From contig CAZPIC010000001.1 of NCBI GenBank assembly GCA_964586835.1, positions 62,001 through 126,000 of the forward strand: 64,000 nt of DNA, read 5' to 3'. The position numbers were made by a program, and so were the translations under genes. Under the pieces are notes generated by a model, which worked only from the letters and a program-made list of their open reading frames with translations, made no database searches and had not been told where the DNA came from. This document shows, one piece after another, positions 17,495-26,929 of the stretch; position 1 is the first letter of the stretch; the number at the start of each line of letters is the position of its first letter. This stretch comes from CAZLYF01 sp964586835. GTDB taxonomy: Bacteria; Bacillota; Clostridia; Christensenellales; Aristaeellaceae.

Positions 17495-20305
17495 ATGAAG
17501 ATCGACCTGAGCTGTCCTGTCGAGCTGTGGCACTTCCGGATGCCCACACAGGGGCACCCGGAAGTCAGACTGCAGCTCTTCAACCTGTCTGATAAGACGG
17601 TTACGAGCATCCAGGCAAGCTTTGCCTGCTATGGCCAGCGCGATGAAAGGCTGTCCAGGCAGGTGGAGCGGGTTTTGGGGCTTCGGGGAGAAAGCCGTTC
17701 GGTGTTTGAGGTAGCTGTCCTGATCGAAGATGGACCCCAGGCTGCCAGGATGGACTTCATCATCGAAAAGCTTTGGTTCATAGACGGGACTGTCTGGCGT
17801 CGCGATCCGGGAAACATGACAGAGTACAGGGAGAACTTCCTGCCGCGTGGCAAGCAGCTGGAAATGCTGCGCCATATAGCGGGGAGCGACGCCGTCGGCT
17901 ATCCAAGCGATCAGGGGGCTGTCTGGCTGTGCATCTGCGGCAGGCCAAACCCCGCAAGCCTGACCGACTGTGCGCGCTGCGGACGCGACAAACATGAAGT
18001 ATTCACGCGCTATCACCAGGCGGCTATAGAAACCATTATCTTTGAAAAAGAGAGTGTCCTTGAAGAGAGGGCGCGCAGGGCCAGGGAGGAAGCGGGGAGG
18101 CGCGAGAAGGAACGCGAGGAAAGGGAGCGCAGAGCCTACAGGCGCAGAAAACGCGCCCTGACAGCCGGCGCCGCGGTGGTCCTGTTGGCTGGAACGGCGT
18201 ATGCTGTTTATTTTCACGGCATCCCCGCATATCGTTATTATCGTGCTGGACAAGAGCTCAAGGACGGGAAATGGTCTGAAGCCAGAGAGATCTACCTTTC
18301 TCTGATGGATTACCATGACAGCCCTGAAATGGCAAAGGAAAGCGACTATCGCCGCGCGAAGGAACTTGTAGACACAGGGACCATTATGGCGCTCAGGACT
18401 GCGCAGGATGTGTTTGTGTCGCTGGATGGGTATGCAGACAGCGCGGAGCTTTCCAGACAAACCGCGTATCTGCGCGCGGACAAGCTACAGCAGTCCGGAG
18501 ACTATGCCCAGGCGGTCGCGGAATTTTCTCAGTTGGGGAGCTACAGGGACGCGGCTGCGCGTGTCCTGCGCGGTGAATACGAGTGGGCACTCAAGCTCAT
18601 GGAGAACCTGGACTATCTCTTAGCAAGGGAGAAGCTTCAAGCGCTGGGAGACTATGAAAACGCATCCGCTCTGGCGGATGAATGCCTTTTCAGGCCTGCG
18701 CTGACCCATCGGGAAAACAAGGAGTTCGCGCAGGCAGTCGATCTTCTTCATAAGGCTGCCGATCAGGAGGCTGCACGCCTTCGGCTGCAGGAGTGCTACT
18801 ATCTGTGGGGAGAGGAACTGATGCAGGCGGAAGCTTTCGACCTGGCTGCGGAGAAATACCTCCTGGCAGGCGAATATCTGGACTCTTTCCGCAAGGCGGC
18901 TTCCTGTCTGTATGAACCTGCGCTCAGGCTTCTTCAGGCGGGCGAATATGCCGCCGCAAAGGAGAAATTTGACAAGGTGCCCTCCTTTGAGGACGCGGCG
19001 CTTTTATCCGAGGAATGCTCCTATCATCTGGGTCTTGCCGCTGTGGAACGAGGCAGCCTGGACGAAGCTGTTGATTATCTGGAAGCGGCGCCTCATGTGG
19101 AGGCTGCCCAGGAAGCCCTGGGACAGGCGCGATATCTGTCTGCAGAGGCAGCGCTGGCAAGCGGCGATGCCGCGCGCGCCCTCCAGTTGTTTATTGCCGC
19201 GGGCGCCTATGGGGATGCTGGGGAGCGCGCTCAGGAGTTGCGCTATACCCAGGCCAAGGCCGCGATGGACCGCAGGGACTATGCTGCTGCCATCGAAGCC
19301 TTTGAGGCAATGGAGGGTTACAGAGACAGCGAAGAGGAATTGCTGCTGGCCAGGTACAGCCGCGCTGCGTCCCTGCTTGAGATCGGTGAATACATCCTGG
19401 CAGCGGATGAGTTTACGGCGCTCAAAGGATATGCGGACAGTGCGACGCGGCTTCAGCAGGCACGGTACGCGCTGGCGCAACAGGCGCTGGAGAGTGGCGA
19501 CTTTTCGGAGGCGGCTGCCGGCTTCAAAGCCCTGGGCGACTATGAGGATGCAGCGGAACAGTTTGAGGAGAGCCTGTACCGAAAGGCGCTCTTGGCCCTT
19601 GAGCAGGAGGATCTGGACGGGGCTGTCGAGCAGCTTAAGGATATCCTCGGATACAAGAACGCGACGGAGCTCTACCAGGGTGCGGTGTACGCGACGGCGT
19701 CCCGCCTCCGGCAGGAAGGTCGCTTTGGTGCCGCTGCGGAGCAGTTTGCCTTGATCGGAGGCTATCTGGATGCAGCGGAACAGAGCGAAGCCTGCTATGA
19801 TGTGTATTATGCCGACTCCTATCATACAGCTTCGGAGGCCATGGCGAAGAAGGATTACAGGACCGTTGTCGAGGCGCTCCATTCCCTCGACAAGACGAAC
19901 CCGGGGGAGAAGTACGGGGATATCCTGTCCATGTACGAGCAGGCCAACTACCTCTACGCCAACGAGCTTTACAACGCGGGAGATCCATATGGAGCCCTGC
20001 CCTATTACCGAAACATCCCCGACTACAAGGATGTAAGCCGAACGAAACTGACGCGCGTCCCCTATCGTATCATCGGCGTGTGGGAGACCGCCAAGGGCCT
20101 GAGGATGGAGTTTCGCGATGACGGTAGCTGCGCGATCGACGGTAAGGAACAGTACTATTTTGCAAAGAACTACCAGCTCAGGACGGGTCGGCGTGCGGAT
20201 GAACTCACGGAGGATTACGGCATCGTCCACCTGACGGACAAAAGCCTGACCTTGCGCTACATCAAGACCAAGACCGTATACAAGATGGCCAGGATCGGGG
20301 AATAA
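17495..20305 (+). CDS. 936-residue zinc-ribbon, membrane-anchored TPR-like repeat protein
   Basis: Residues 1-140 form a beta-rich domain. Residues 146-162 are a zinc ribbon (CICG...CARCG). Residues about 187-220 are a highly charged helix (RARRAREEAGRREKEREERERR). Residues about 221-240 are a single membrane span. From about 250 to 860 there are some 15 tandem TPR-like units of about 35-40 residues, each with a GxYxxAxxxFxxLGxYxDA pattern. A C-terminal domain of about 90 residues follows. The repeats imply a protein-binding scaffold outside the cytoplasm. ATG 17495 follows GGAGAAG. It lies between the redox operon and an acyltransferase gene whose ATG overlaps its stop. Confidence 0.8.
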   Translation: MKIDLSCPVELWHFRMPTQGHPEVRLQLFNLSDKTVTSIQASFACYGQRDERLSRQVERVLGLRGESRSVFEVAVLIEDGPQAARMDFIIEKLWFIDGTVWRRDPGNMTEYRENFLPRGKQLEMLRHIAGSDAVGYPSDQGAVWLCICGRPNPASLTDCARCGRDKHEVFTRYHQAAIETIIFEKESVLEERARRAREEAGRREKEREERERRAYRRRKRALTAGAAVVLLAGTAYAVYFHGIPAYRYYRAGQELKDGKWSEAREIYLSLMDYHDSPEMAKESDYRRAKELVDTGTIMALRTAQDVFVSLDGYADSAELSRQTAYLRADKLQQSGDYAQAVAEFSQLGSYRDAAARVLRGEYEWALKLMENLDYLLAREKLQALGDYENASALADECLFRPALTHRENKEFAQAVDLLHKAADQEAARLRLQECYYLWGEELMQAEAFDLAAEKYLLAGEYLDSFRKAASCLYEPALRLLQAGEYAAAKEKFDKVPSFEDAALLSEECSYHLGLAAVERGSLDEAVDYLEAAPHVEAAQEALGQARYLSAEAALASGDAARALQLFIAAGAYGDAGERAQELRYTQAKAAMDRRDYAAAIEAFEAMEGYRDSEEELLLARYSRAASLLEIGEYILAADEFTALKGYADSATRLQQARYALAQQALESGDFSEAAAGFKALGDYEDAAEQFEESLYRKALLALEQEDLDGAVEQLKDILGYKNATELYQGAVYATASRLRQEGRFGAAAEQFALIGGYLDAAEQSEACYDVYYADSYHTASEAMAKKDYRTVVEALHSLDKTNPGEKYGDILSMYEQANYLYANELYNAGDPYGALPYYRNIPDYKDVSRTKLTRVPYRIIGVWETAKGLRMEFRDDGSCAIDGKEQYYFAKNYQLRTGRRADELTEDYGIVHLTDKSLTLRYIKTKTVYKMARIGE

Positions 20306-21513
20306 TGCGAAACCTGATTGCCTGGTACCGCGGGCAGACGGAAGTCCGTGAACCATATATCCCTCCGCTCGACGGGGTGCGAGTGGGCTTTGTCTTTCTC
20401 ATCGCAGCTTATCACTTCTGGCAGCAAAGCTGGCTCACACCTGTTTTTTCGTTGCCGGGGGGCAGGGTCAGCTTGGATTTCCTGTTAAGGACAGGATATG
20501 TCTGGGTGGATGGGCTGATCCTTCTCAGCGGTTTTCTTGTCTACCTCCCCTATGCCCGTGCACGGGAGGACATGCAGCCTTCGCCCCCCGTGTTGCCCTT
20601 TTATAGGCGACGCCTTGTGCGCATTGTTCCTTCTTATCTGCTCAACCTGACGGTCGTCTTCCTCGTGGTGGCGTTGCCTGAAAACCGTTATGCCTCAAGG
20701 AACGAGGCGGTGGCAGACATCCTCGCTCACCTGGGTTTCGCCCACACGCTTTTTCCTTTCAGCTATCTGAACACACCGCTCAACGGCGTGCTCTGGACGC
20801 TGGGAGTGGAGATGCAGTTTTACCTGATCTTTCCCGTGTTGGCCCGTAGCTTCAGAAAAATGCCCCTGGCAAGCTATATAGCCTTGTCGCTGATCGCCTT
20901 CGGTTTTCGAGCCTACGCCTCGTCGCTCCCGGACAGCGCGATGTTCTTTAACCAGGTCCCTGCCTTTTTGGACGTGTATGCCAATGGCTTTGTGGCTGCA
21001 TCCGTGTTCGTATCGCTGCGAAAGCGCATGAAGGAGGATGCCTGGACGCGTGTGCTGATGACGGCCTGCGCAGCTGTTGCCCTGAGCGCCCTGATCGCCC
21101 TGCTGAAGGACCAGGCTGCCCAGGGCAGCATGCAGGCGATCCGGCAGGGGCAGATGGACCGGCGCTTTGTTCTCTCCGTCCTCCTGTCTTTGTTTATTCT
21201 GGGAGTCTCGCTGGGATTGGGCGGTGTTCGCCTTCTGTTTGGGAATCCCCTGACCCGTTTTTTAAGCCAGATATCGATGCAGTTCTATCTGTGGCATCAG
21301 GTGCTGGCGTTAAAACTGCGCGTCTGGGGCTTGCCTGCATCTTCTGTGGAGCACCCCAACCAGGCGGGAGACAGGCGGTGGCAGGTGGGCTATCTCTTGT
21401 TGTGCTGGCTGGGCTCCCTGGCGTTGTCGACTCTCGTGACCTATGCCTTTGAACGCCCCGTTGCCAGGCGGTTGCGCCATACGAAGAGTAAAACCCGGAA
21501 AGGAAGAAAATAG
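20305..21513 (+). CDS. Acyltransferase 3 family membrane protein (OafA/YrhL type)
   Basis: A 402-residue polytopic protein of the acyltransferase-3 family, which O-acylates sugars of envelope polysaccharides. It has about ten hydrophobic spans. Family features are the N-terminal LDGVRVGFVFLIAAYHFWQQ (with the conserved histidine), the RRRLVRIVPSYLL segment and GVLWTLGVEMQFYLIFPVLA. The ATG overlaps the previous stop as TAATG. The C terminus is basic. The acceptor sugar cannot be told. Confidence 0.88.
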   Translation: MRNLIAWYRGQTEVREPYIPPLDGVRVGFVFLIAAYHFWQQSWLTPVFSLPGGRVSLDFLLRTGYVWVDGLILLSGFLVYLPYARAREDMQPSPPVLPFYRRRLVRIVPSYLLNLTVVFLVVALPENRYASRNEAVADILAHLGFAHTLFPFSYLNTPLNGVLWTLGVEMQFYLIFPVLARSFRKMPLASYIALSLIAFGFRAYASSLPDSAMFFNQVPAFLDVYANGFVAASVFVSLRKRMKEDAWTRVLMTACAAVALSALIALLKDQAAQGSMQAIRQGQMDRRFVLSVLLSLFILGVSLGLGGVRLLFGNPLTRFLSQISMQFYLWHQVLALKLRVWGLPASSVEHPNQAGDRRWQVGYLLLCWLGSLALSTLVTYAFERPVARRLRHTKSKTRKGRK

Positions 21514-21516
21514 ACG

Positions 21517-22650
21517 ATGGATCCAAGAGTAGAGAAGCTGGCGGAGCTGCTGGTTACTTACAGCCTTCGGCTTGAGCGAGGGGAAACGGTTCTTATTGAG
21601 GATCGGGGGATCGCCTCGGAGCTGGACACCGCACTGGTGCGGGAAGTGTACCGCGTGGGCGCTCATCCCTTGCTTAGCCTGACCGACCCACGGACGGAGC
21701 GCACACTCCTCCTTGGTCTAACGCAGGCGCAGGCCGACCTGATGGCTGAGCTGGATGCCGGGCGCATGAAAAGGTGCCAGGCTTATATCGGCATCCGTGG
21801 CGGAGACAATGCCTATGAGACGGCGGATGTGCCGGAGGAGAAGAAGCGGCTGTTCAGCCTGCACTATATGGAACCGGTGCATCACCGTATCCGTGTCCCC
21901 AAGACCCGGTGGGTTGTGCTGCGCTACCCGGGGCCGTCTATGGCACAGCAGGCAGGAATGAGCACGGAGGCCTTTGAGGACTTCTACTTCCGTGTGTGCA
22001 CAATGGATTACGCTCGCCTAAGCCACGCCATGGACGCCCTGGTTTCAAGGCTGCGTACTACAGACCGGGTGCGCGTGAAGGGCGTCGAAACGGATCTGGT
22101 TTTTTCCGTGAAGGGCCAGCCTGTGATCAAGTGCGACGGGAAGCTCAACATCCCGGATGGGGAGGTGTTCACCGCGCCGCTCAGAGACAGCATTTCCGGG
22201 AGCATTCGCTTCAACGCCCCTTCTCTGTACCAGGGTGTTCTCCATGAGAACATCCTTCTTCGCTTTGAGAAGGGACGCATCGTGCATGCGGAGGGCAGCC
22301 AAAGCGAGCTTCTCAACCGCATCCTCAATACGGATGAGGGCGCCAGGGGCGTGGGCGAGTTTGCCCTTGGCGTGAACCCCTACATCACCCGACCCATGAA
22401 GGATACGCTCTTTGACGAGAAAATTGCGGGCTCCCTTCACCTGACACCGGGGAACTGCTATGATAACTGCCCAAACGGCAACCACAGCGCGATACACTGG
22501 GACATGGTCCTTATTCAGACGGAAGAGTATGGCGGCGGAGAGCTGTGGTTTGACGACGAGCTAGTCAGGAAGGAGGGTCGGTTCGTGGTGGAGGAACTCA
22601 GGGGCTTGAACCCCGAAGCATTTGTGAAAGAGGGTGAACAGGCAGGTTGA
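21517..22650 (+). CDS. M29-family (AmpS/PepS-like) metal-dependent aminopeptidase
   Basis: A 377-residue protein matching the M29 thermophilic aminopeptidase family: N-terminal KLAELLVTYSLRLERGETVLIE, the NIPDGEVFTAPLRDSISGSIRFN motif, then GARGVGEFALGVNP, DEKIAGSLHLTPG and NHSAIHWDMVL, which hold the two-metal ligands. The length is slightly below the usual 400-410 residues. It should release N-terminal residues from cytoplasmic peptides. It starts three bases after the acyltransferase stop and follows GGAAAGGAAG. Confidence 0.9.
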   Translation: MDPRVEKLAELLVTYSLRLERGETVLIEDRGIASELDTALVREVYRVGAHPLLSLTDPRTERTLLLGLTQAQADLMAELDAGRMKRCQAYIGIRGGDNAYETADVPEEKKRLFSLHYMEPVHHRIRVPKTRWVVLRYPGPSMAQQAGMSTEAFEDFYFRVCTMDYARLSHAMDALVSRLRTTDRVRVKGVETDLVFSVKGQPVIKCDGKLNIPDGEVFTAPLRDSISGSIRFNAPSLYQGVLHENILLRFEKGRIVHAEGSQSELLNRILNTDEGARGVGEFALGVNPYITRPMKDTLFDEKIAGSLHLTPGNCYDNCPNGNHSAIHWDMVLIQTEEYGGGELWFDDELVRKEGRFVVEELRGLNPEAFVKEGEQAG

Positions 22651-23026
22651 AGTCACGCGGTTTTGTTTCCGGGGGCCGTTTCAGAGCTTCCCGTGCGCCT
22701 GGGTCTCCCCGACAACAGCCCTGAGTGGAAGCGTCTGCCTGTTCTCCTTTGCCCGGGAGGCGGCGTTTGCTTTCGTTCTTTTCTTAAAGAAGAACCTGCA
22801 GCCCTGAGGGCGATGGCTCCGGGCTTTCCTGTCTGTGCCGTCGGGTAGGCCTTGGGCCACAAACCTTCCCTACAGCCCTGTTTCAGCCGCTCAGATCGAT
22901 TGCCTGAGCCAGGGTGGATGCCAAGGGTCAGCCTGATGGGTTTTCTGCCGGTGGCCCTCTGGCCGCCTCTACCGTTGTCTTCTGGTCCGGCCGCACTGCG
23001 CCCGGATCCCCGGGCAGAAAGTGGCC
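22651..23026. other. 376-bp region with no supported gene
   Basis: Short open frames occur on both strands, but none has a convincing ribosome-binding site or a recognisable product. One short AT-rich inverted repeat (GTTCTT...AAGAAC near 22775-22795) is present. No promoter or terminator was clear. Confidence 0.3.
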
Positions 23027-23416
23027 ATGATGAGGTTAGACGCCCTGACTCTTTGCGATCCTGTGATGATCCCGGTTGAGGCTGCCCAGGAGGAGTCCGT
23101 GCAGAACCTGCTTGGGCCGGGGGACGCCGCGTTCAGGGGGATGGATTTTTGCGAAGAACAGCTGATCGACGACGTCTCCTTGACCTTTGTCCTACACCCC
23201 TGGGAGGAGGAAGTGCTGTCTGTTGAGAACCCCCTGCTTGTTGTCCCTGCCCTCAGGCGCCATGGGATCCTCGTGGAGCTTCATGGGCTTGCTCGCGGGA
23301 CACAGGGCCTGTCGCAGTCGGGCGCGAAGGGGGTCGGCTCGAAGGTCGAAGGCTTTGTATGGCCTGAAGGTACTGTCTGGATGGGCAAGGCTGTGCGAGG
23401 GCTCAGGCGGTGGTAA
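23027..23416 (+). CDS. Hypothetical protein
   Basis: A 129-residue acidic protein that I do not recognise, with no signal peptide or membrane span (for example FCEEQLIDDVSLTFVLHPWEEEVLSVENP). Codon third positions are G/C-rich as in neighbouring genes. Its stop overlaps or abuts the hemW start, which favours a real coupled gene. There is no strong ribosome-binding site; GTG 23021 and a second ATG at 23030 are alternatives. It could also be a chance frame. Confidence 0.4.
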   Translation: MMRLDALTLCDPVMIPVEAAQEESVQNLLGPGDAAFRGMDFCEEQLIDDVSLTFVLHPWEEEVLSVENPLLVVPALRRHGILVELHGLARGTQGLSQSGAKGVGSKVEGFVWPEGTVWMGKAVRGLRRW

Positions 23417-23421
23417 GCCCG

Positions 23422-24558
23422 ATGGGGCTGTATGTACACTTTCCCTTTTGTGCGAGGAAGTGTGCGTACTGTGATTTTCCTTCCTATGAGGGCAAGCTGG
23501 GGCTGAGGGAGGCCTACACGGCCGCCGTCTCAAGGGAAATACGAGCCCGGGCTGAGTGTGCCGGACACCCTGCCGCGGGCACCGTCTACCTGGGCGGGGG
23601 AACGCCGTCATTGATGAGACCGGGGCAGATCCTGTTGGTCCTGCAAACACTCAGAGAGGCTTTTCAAATCCTTGAAGGAAGCGAGGTCAGCTGTGAGGCC
23701 AACCCTGGCACGGTCGCGGAAGCCTTTCTGGAAGCTGCTGTACAGGGAGGCGTGAACCGGCTATCAGTGGGCGCTCAGAGCAGTGAGACCCCTATCCTTC
23801 AGATCCTTAAAAGGAGGCATGGCTGGCCCGATGTGGAGAAGACGGTTCGGAGAGCCCGCGCTGCCGGTATTGAGAACATCAGCCTCGACCTTATGCTGGG
23901 GATTCCCAACCAGACGCTCCGCGGTTTTGAGGAGACCCTCGATGCAGCCCTGGCCCTGGCGCCTAAGCACCTAAGCTGCTACGCTCTGATTCTGGAGGAA
24001 GGGACCCCCCTCCGGCACGCAGTGGAGGAGGGAAGCCTGGCACTACCGGACGAGGAGGAGACGGTTGCCATGTATGACCTGGCCGTTAAAAGGCTTGATG
24101 CGGCAGGCCTTCGGCAGTACGAGGTCAGCAGTTTCGCCCTTGAGGGCTTTGAATGTCGGCATAATGTCGACACCTGGACACGCGTCCCCTACCTGGGCTT
24201 TGGCGTCGCGGCGCACAGCCTTGAGCGCTCTGACTTGAGGCGGTCAAACCCCACAGGGATCGACGGGTATCTGAGGGGAGAGCCCCCTCACTATGAAACG
24301 CTGGAAAAGGAAGAGGCGATGTTCGAAACGGTCATGCTTGCCCTGCGCATGAACCGGGGGCTGTGCGAGGAGGCGTTTTTGCAGGCGCATGGCGAGGCTT
24401 TCGTCGACAGGTACCCGCAGGCTGTTCGCCGCGCCCTGGAGGGCGGCTTCGCTGAGCGGCGAGGGGGTTTCTTCTGTTTGACACGTCGTGGCATGGATGT
24501 AATGAACGCAGTGCTCACCGATTTTCTGCAAGAAGAAAGGGCTTCGGCACGGGAATGA
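23422..24558 (+). CDS. hemW: Radical SAM HemW (coproporphyrinogen III oxidase-like heme chaperone)
   Basis: A 378-residue radical SAM protein. CARKCAYC at residues 10-17 gives the CX3CX2C cluster motif of the HemN/HemW family, followed by the YLGGGTPSL motif, the EANPGT and GVNRLSVGAQS segments, and a C-terminal winged-helix-like domain. The N terminus lacks the extra residues of true HemN, favouring HemW, which inserts heme into respiratory proteins. ATG 23422 gives the family N terminus (MGLYVHFPFC). GTG 23410, which overlaps the upstream frame and has GAGGG eight bases away, is a real alternative. Confidence 0.88.
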   Translation: MGLYVHFPFCARKCAYCDFPSYEGKLGLREAYTAAVSREIRARAECAGHPAAGTVYLGGGTPSLMRPGQILLVLQTLREAFQILEGSEVSCEANPGTVAEAFLEAAVQGGVNRLSVGAQSSETPILQILKRRHGWPDVEKTVRRARAAGIENISLDLMLGIPNQTLRGFEETLDAALALAPKHLSCYALILEEGTPLRHAVEEGSLALPDEEETVAMYDLAVKRLDAAGLRQYEVSSFALEGFECRHNVDTWTRVPYLGFGVAAHSLERSDLRRSNPTGIDGYLRGEPPHYETLEKEEAMFETVMLALRMNRGLCEEAFLQAHGEAFVDRYPQAVRRALEGGFAERRGGFFCLTRRGMDVMNAVLTDFLQEERASARE

Positions 24559-24613
24559 ATGCACTCGGACCCGCGTTATATGTACAAATGAGGCAGTGGG
24601 AGAGGAGAACGCC

Positions 24614-25729
24614 ATGAAACAGCTGCGTTTTTGCCTTTGCTGTCTGGCTGCGGTTACGCTGGCCCTGGCGCCTGTGGATGCCGGCGCCAGTGCTGCGTTT
24701 GCTGTGATCAGAAACGCCGACCGTGTCAACGTTCGCGCAGGCCCCGGAACGGGGACTCAGTTGCTTGGAAAGGTGAACCGGGGGGCCTGGGTGGAGCTGA
24801 TCGACCGTCAGCCTGGATGGATCCGGTGTCGGGTTGTGGTGGGCCAGCTAACAGGATATATCAGCGCGAGCTATCTGGAGGAGAGCGGGGGATCTTCTTC
24901 CACCGCGGTGGTCAATAACCCCTCGGCGTCCCAGTATCTGAATTTGCGCCTCTACCCGTCCTATTCTTCGCCGGTGCTCAGGACCTACAGAAACGGTGCG
25001 ACTTGTACGGTGCTCAGCGGGAGTGAAGGCTGGTTCCATGTGGAAATCGACGGTCAGCGCGGCTATTTCAGGGGTGAATACCTTCGTTTTGCAGACGGAG
25101 GTTTGGGTGAAACGGTTGAGATTTTCAGTGCGAATGGCGGCAGAGTCAATCTGCGCACAGGGCCCTCCTATTCCTATCCCGTCGCCGGCCAGTTCGCTCC
25201 TGGCACGCGGGTTACCGTACGCTTGAAGGGGAACGTGTTCTGGCAGGTTACGGTGGGCAGCGCCGCCGGGTTCATAGACAGCGGATTTTTAAGGTGTAGT
25301 GCCTCTGCGGGCGATAGCAGCTGCTTATATAACGCCTATGTGACCCCTACGGGCGTGGGACTCAACCTGAGGGAACAGCCATCCACGGACGCGAGGGCAC
25401 TTGGCGTCTACCCTGGCAACACCAGGCTTCTGGTCAAAGAGCAGGGAAGCCAGTGGTGCCGCGTGAAGGTGCTGAGCGATGGCAGGGAAGGATATATGAT
25501 GACAGCTTTTCTAACGCTCACCGGTCTGCCCGCGGCTGCGGCCAAGGTGGTCAGGCACCCCGACAAAACCTATGTCAACCTCAGGGCGACGCCCGGTGTC
25601 TCGGCAGGAAACATCATCGCGCGCGTCCCCCACAACAGCCTGGTCGCAGTGATTGCCCCGGGAGGGACGTGGACAAAGGTCGCCTACGGGAGCGCCACAG
25701 GCTTTATGATGAGCGCTTTTCTAAAATGA
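24614..25729 (+). CDS. Secreted protein with five SH3b domains
   Basis: A 371-residue exported protein. Residues 1-27 are a signal peptide ending DAGASA. Five bacterial SH3 domains follow at roughly 30-92, 103-158, 168-222, 235-300 and 310-371; four carry the V/YNLRxxP/GxG-like core (VNVRAGPGTG, LNLRLYPS, VNLRTGPS, LNLREQPS, VNLRATPG). Such repeats bind peptidoglycan or wall peptides. There is no catalytic domain. ATG 24614 follows GGAGAGGAG. It overlaps the PIG-L deacetylase gene by four bases, so the two exported proteins probably work together at the cell surface. Confidence 0.85.
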   Translation: MKQLRFCLCCLAAVTLALAPVDAGASAAFAVIRNADRVNVRAGPGTGTQLLGKVNRGAWVELIDRQPGWIRCRVVVGQLTGYISASYLEESGGSSSTAVVNNPSASQYLNLRLYPSYSSPVLRTYRNGATCTVLSGSEGWFHVEIDGQRGYFRGEYLRFADGGLGETVEIFSANGGRVNLRTGPSYSYPVAGQFAPGTRVTVRLKGNVFWQVTVGSAAGFIDSGFLRCSASAGDSSCLYNAYVTPTGVGLNLREQPSTDARALGVYPGNTRLLVKEQGSQWCRVKVLSDGREGYMMTAFLTLTGLPAAAAKVVRHPDKTYVNLRATPGVSAGNIIARVPHNSLVAVIAPGGTWTKVAYGSATGFMMSAFLK

Positions 25730-26910
25730 GGGTTCGTCGGGGCGTATTTCTCTTCATGTTCCTGTGTGCCTCCGCCTTCATGGGTGCGGGCGCGCTGCTT
25801 TCCGCGGGAGCCGAGATCGCGGAAGAGATCACAAGCCGCTGTACGGTCCTTCACAAAGGCACTCAGATGGACATAAAGCCTGACGACAAAGTCGGATGGG
25901 CGGGTTTTGCTGTGACAGGAGCCTTTCTTGAGCTGCATACACCGGAGGGTGTGCCCTGCAGCCATGTCTCCATCCGTTTCGCGGGCAATCCCGCACGGGT
26001 CCGCGCGCTGGCGCCCTTTCAAGAGAGGTGGGAAACGGTGTCCGTCTGTGAGGAGCCATTTGCCCACATGTACCTAAGCGTCCCTGATCTTGAGCATTTT
26101 CGCCTTGAGATGAGTCCCGGGGAAGGGGACGTAGCTCAGATCACCGGCCTTTTTCTGTATGGACGGGGGGAGGCCCCTCCGGAGGTACAGCGCTGGGAAG
26201 CAGCGCCTGACAAAAATGACCTGCTGGTCATTGTGGCTCATCCTGACGACGAGCTGATCTATTTAGGAGGGACGATCCCCACCTATGCCGGAGAGCGGGG
26301 CAGACGCGTTGTGGTTGCCTATCTGACCTGCGCCAACGATATCCGGCGCAGCGAGCTTCTCAACGGCCTGTGGCACTGCGGGCTCCGGACCTATCCGGAT
26401 ATTGCTGCGTTCAGGGATGTGTTTACCCGTACGCTCAAGGATGCCTACAAATTTTGGGGGAAGAAGAAGACAGTGGGACACATCGCGGACCTGTACCGGA
26501 AGTACCGTCCCGACGTGGTCGTTACACATGCCGTCAGCGGCGAGTATGGGCATGGTGCGCACCAAGCCGTTTCTCAAGCCTCCAGGGAAGCTGTGAAAGC
26601 TGCAGCGGATATCCAGGCGTATCCGCCCGCCAACCCGGGCCTTGGCCCCTGGAAGATCAGCAAGCTCTATCTTCACATGGGGGCGTCCGATCCGATGCAC
26701 ATGGATTGGCGCGTGCCCCTGGACGCCTTTGGTGGCAAGACGGCGTTTGACGTTGCCCAGGAAGCGCTGCTGATGCACGTTTCCCAGGGAGACAGGCATG
26801 TCGCCGACGAAAACAGGACCACCAGCTCGTCCAGGTACTGGCTGGCATTCACAGAGGTCGGAAAGGACATCCTGAAGAATGATTTCTTTGAGCATATTCC
26901 ACAGCCCTGA
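25726..26910 (+). CDS. Exported PIG-L family deacetylase
   Basis: A 394-residue protein with a signal peptide (RRGVFLFMFLCASAFMGAGALLSAGA), an N-terminal beta-rich domain of about 130 residues, and a C-terminal PIG-L/LmbE deacetylase domain. The zinc and catalytic motif AHPDDE is at residues 171-176, and the GEYGHGAHQ histidines come later. The family removes acetyl groups from N-acetylglucosamine-type substrates. An extracellular version coupled to an SH3b protein suggests a wall or surface glycan substrate, which is inference. The ATG overlaps the SH3b stop as ATGA. Confidence 0.85.
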   Translation: MRVRRGVFLFMFLCASAFMGAGALLSAGAEIAEEITSRCTVLHKGTQMDIKPDDKVGWAGFAVTGAFLELHTPEGVPCSHVSIRFAGNPARVRALAPFQERWETVSVCEEPFAHMYLSVPDLEHFRLEMSPGEGDVAQITGLFLYGRGEAPPEVQRWEAAPDKNDLLVIVAHPDDELIYLGGTIPTYAGERGRRVVVAYLTCANDIRRSELLNGLWHCGLRTYPDIAAFRDVFTRTLKDAYKFWGKKKTVGHIADLYRKYRPDVVVTHAVSGEYGHGAHQAVSQASREAVKAAADIQAYPPANPGLGPWKISKLYLHMGASDPMHMDWRVPLDAFGGKTAFDVAQEALLMHVSQGDRHVADENRTTSSSRYWLAFTEVGKDILKNDFFEHIPQP

Positions 26911-26929
26911 TAAACCTTGGAGGTGAAAG

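Noticed and set aside
19004..20356. 450-codon minus-strand open frame
   Set aside because: Antisense to the TPR-like repeat protein; no recognisable domains and no ribosome-binding site.
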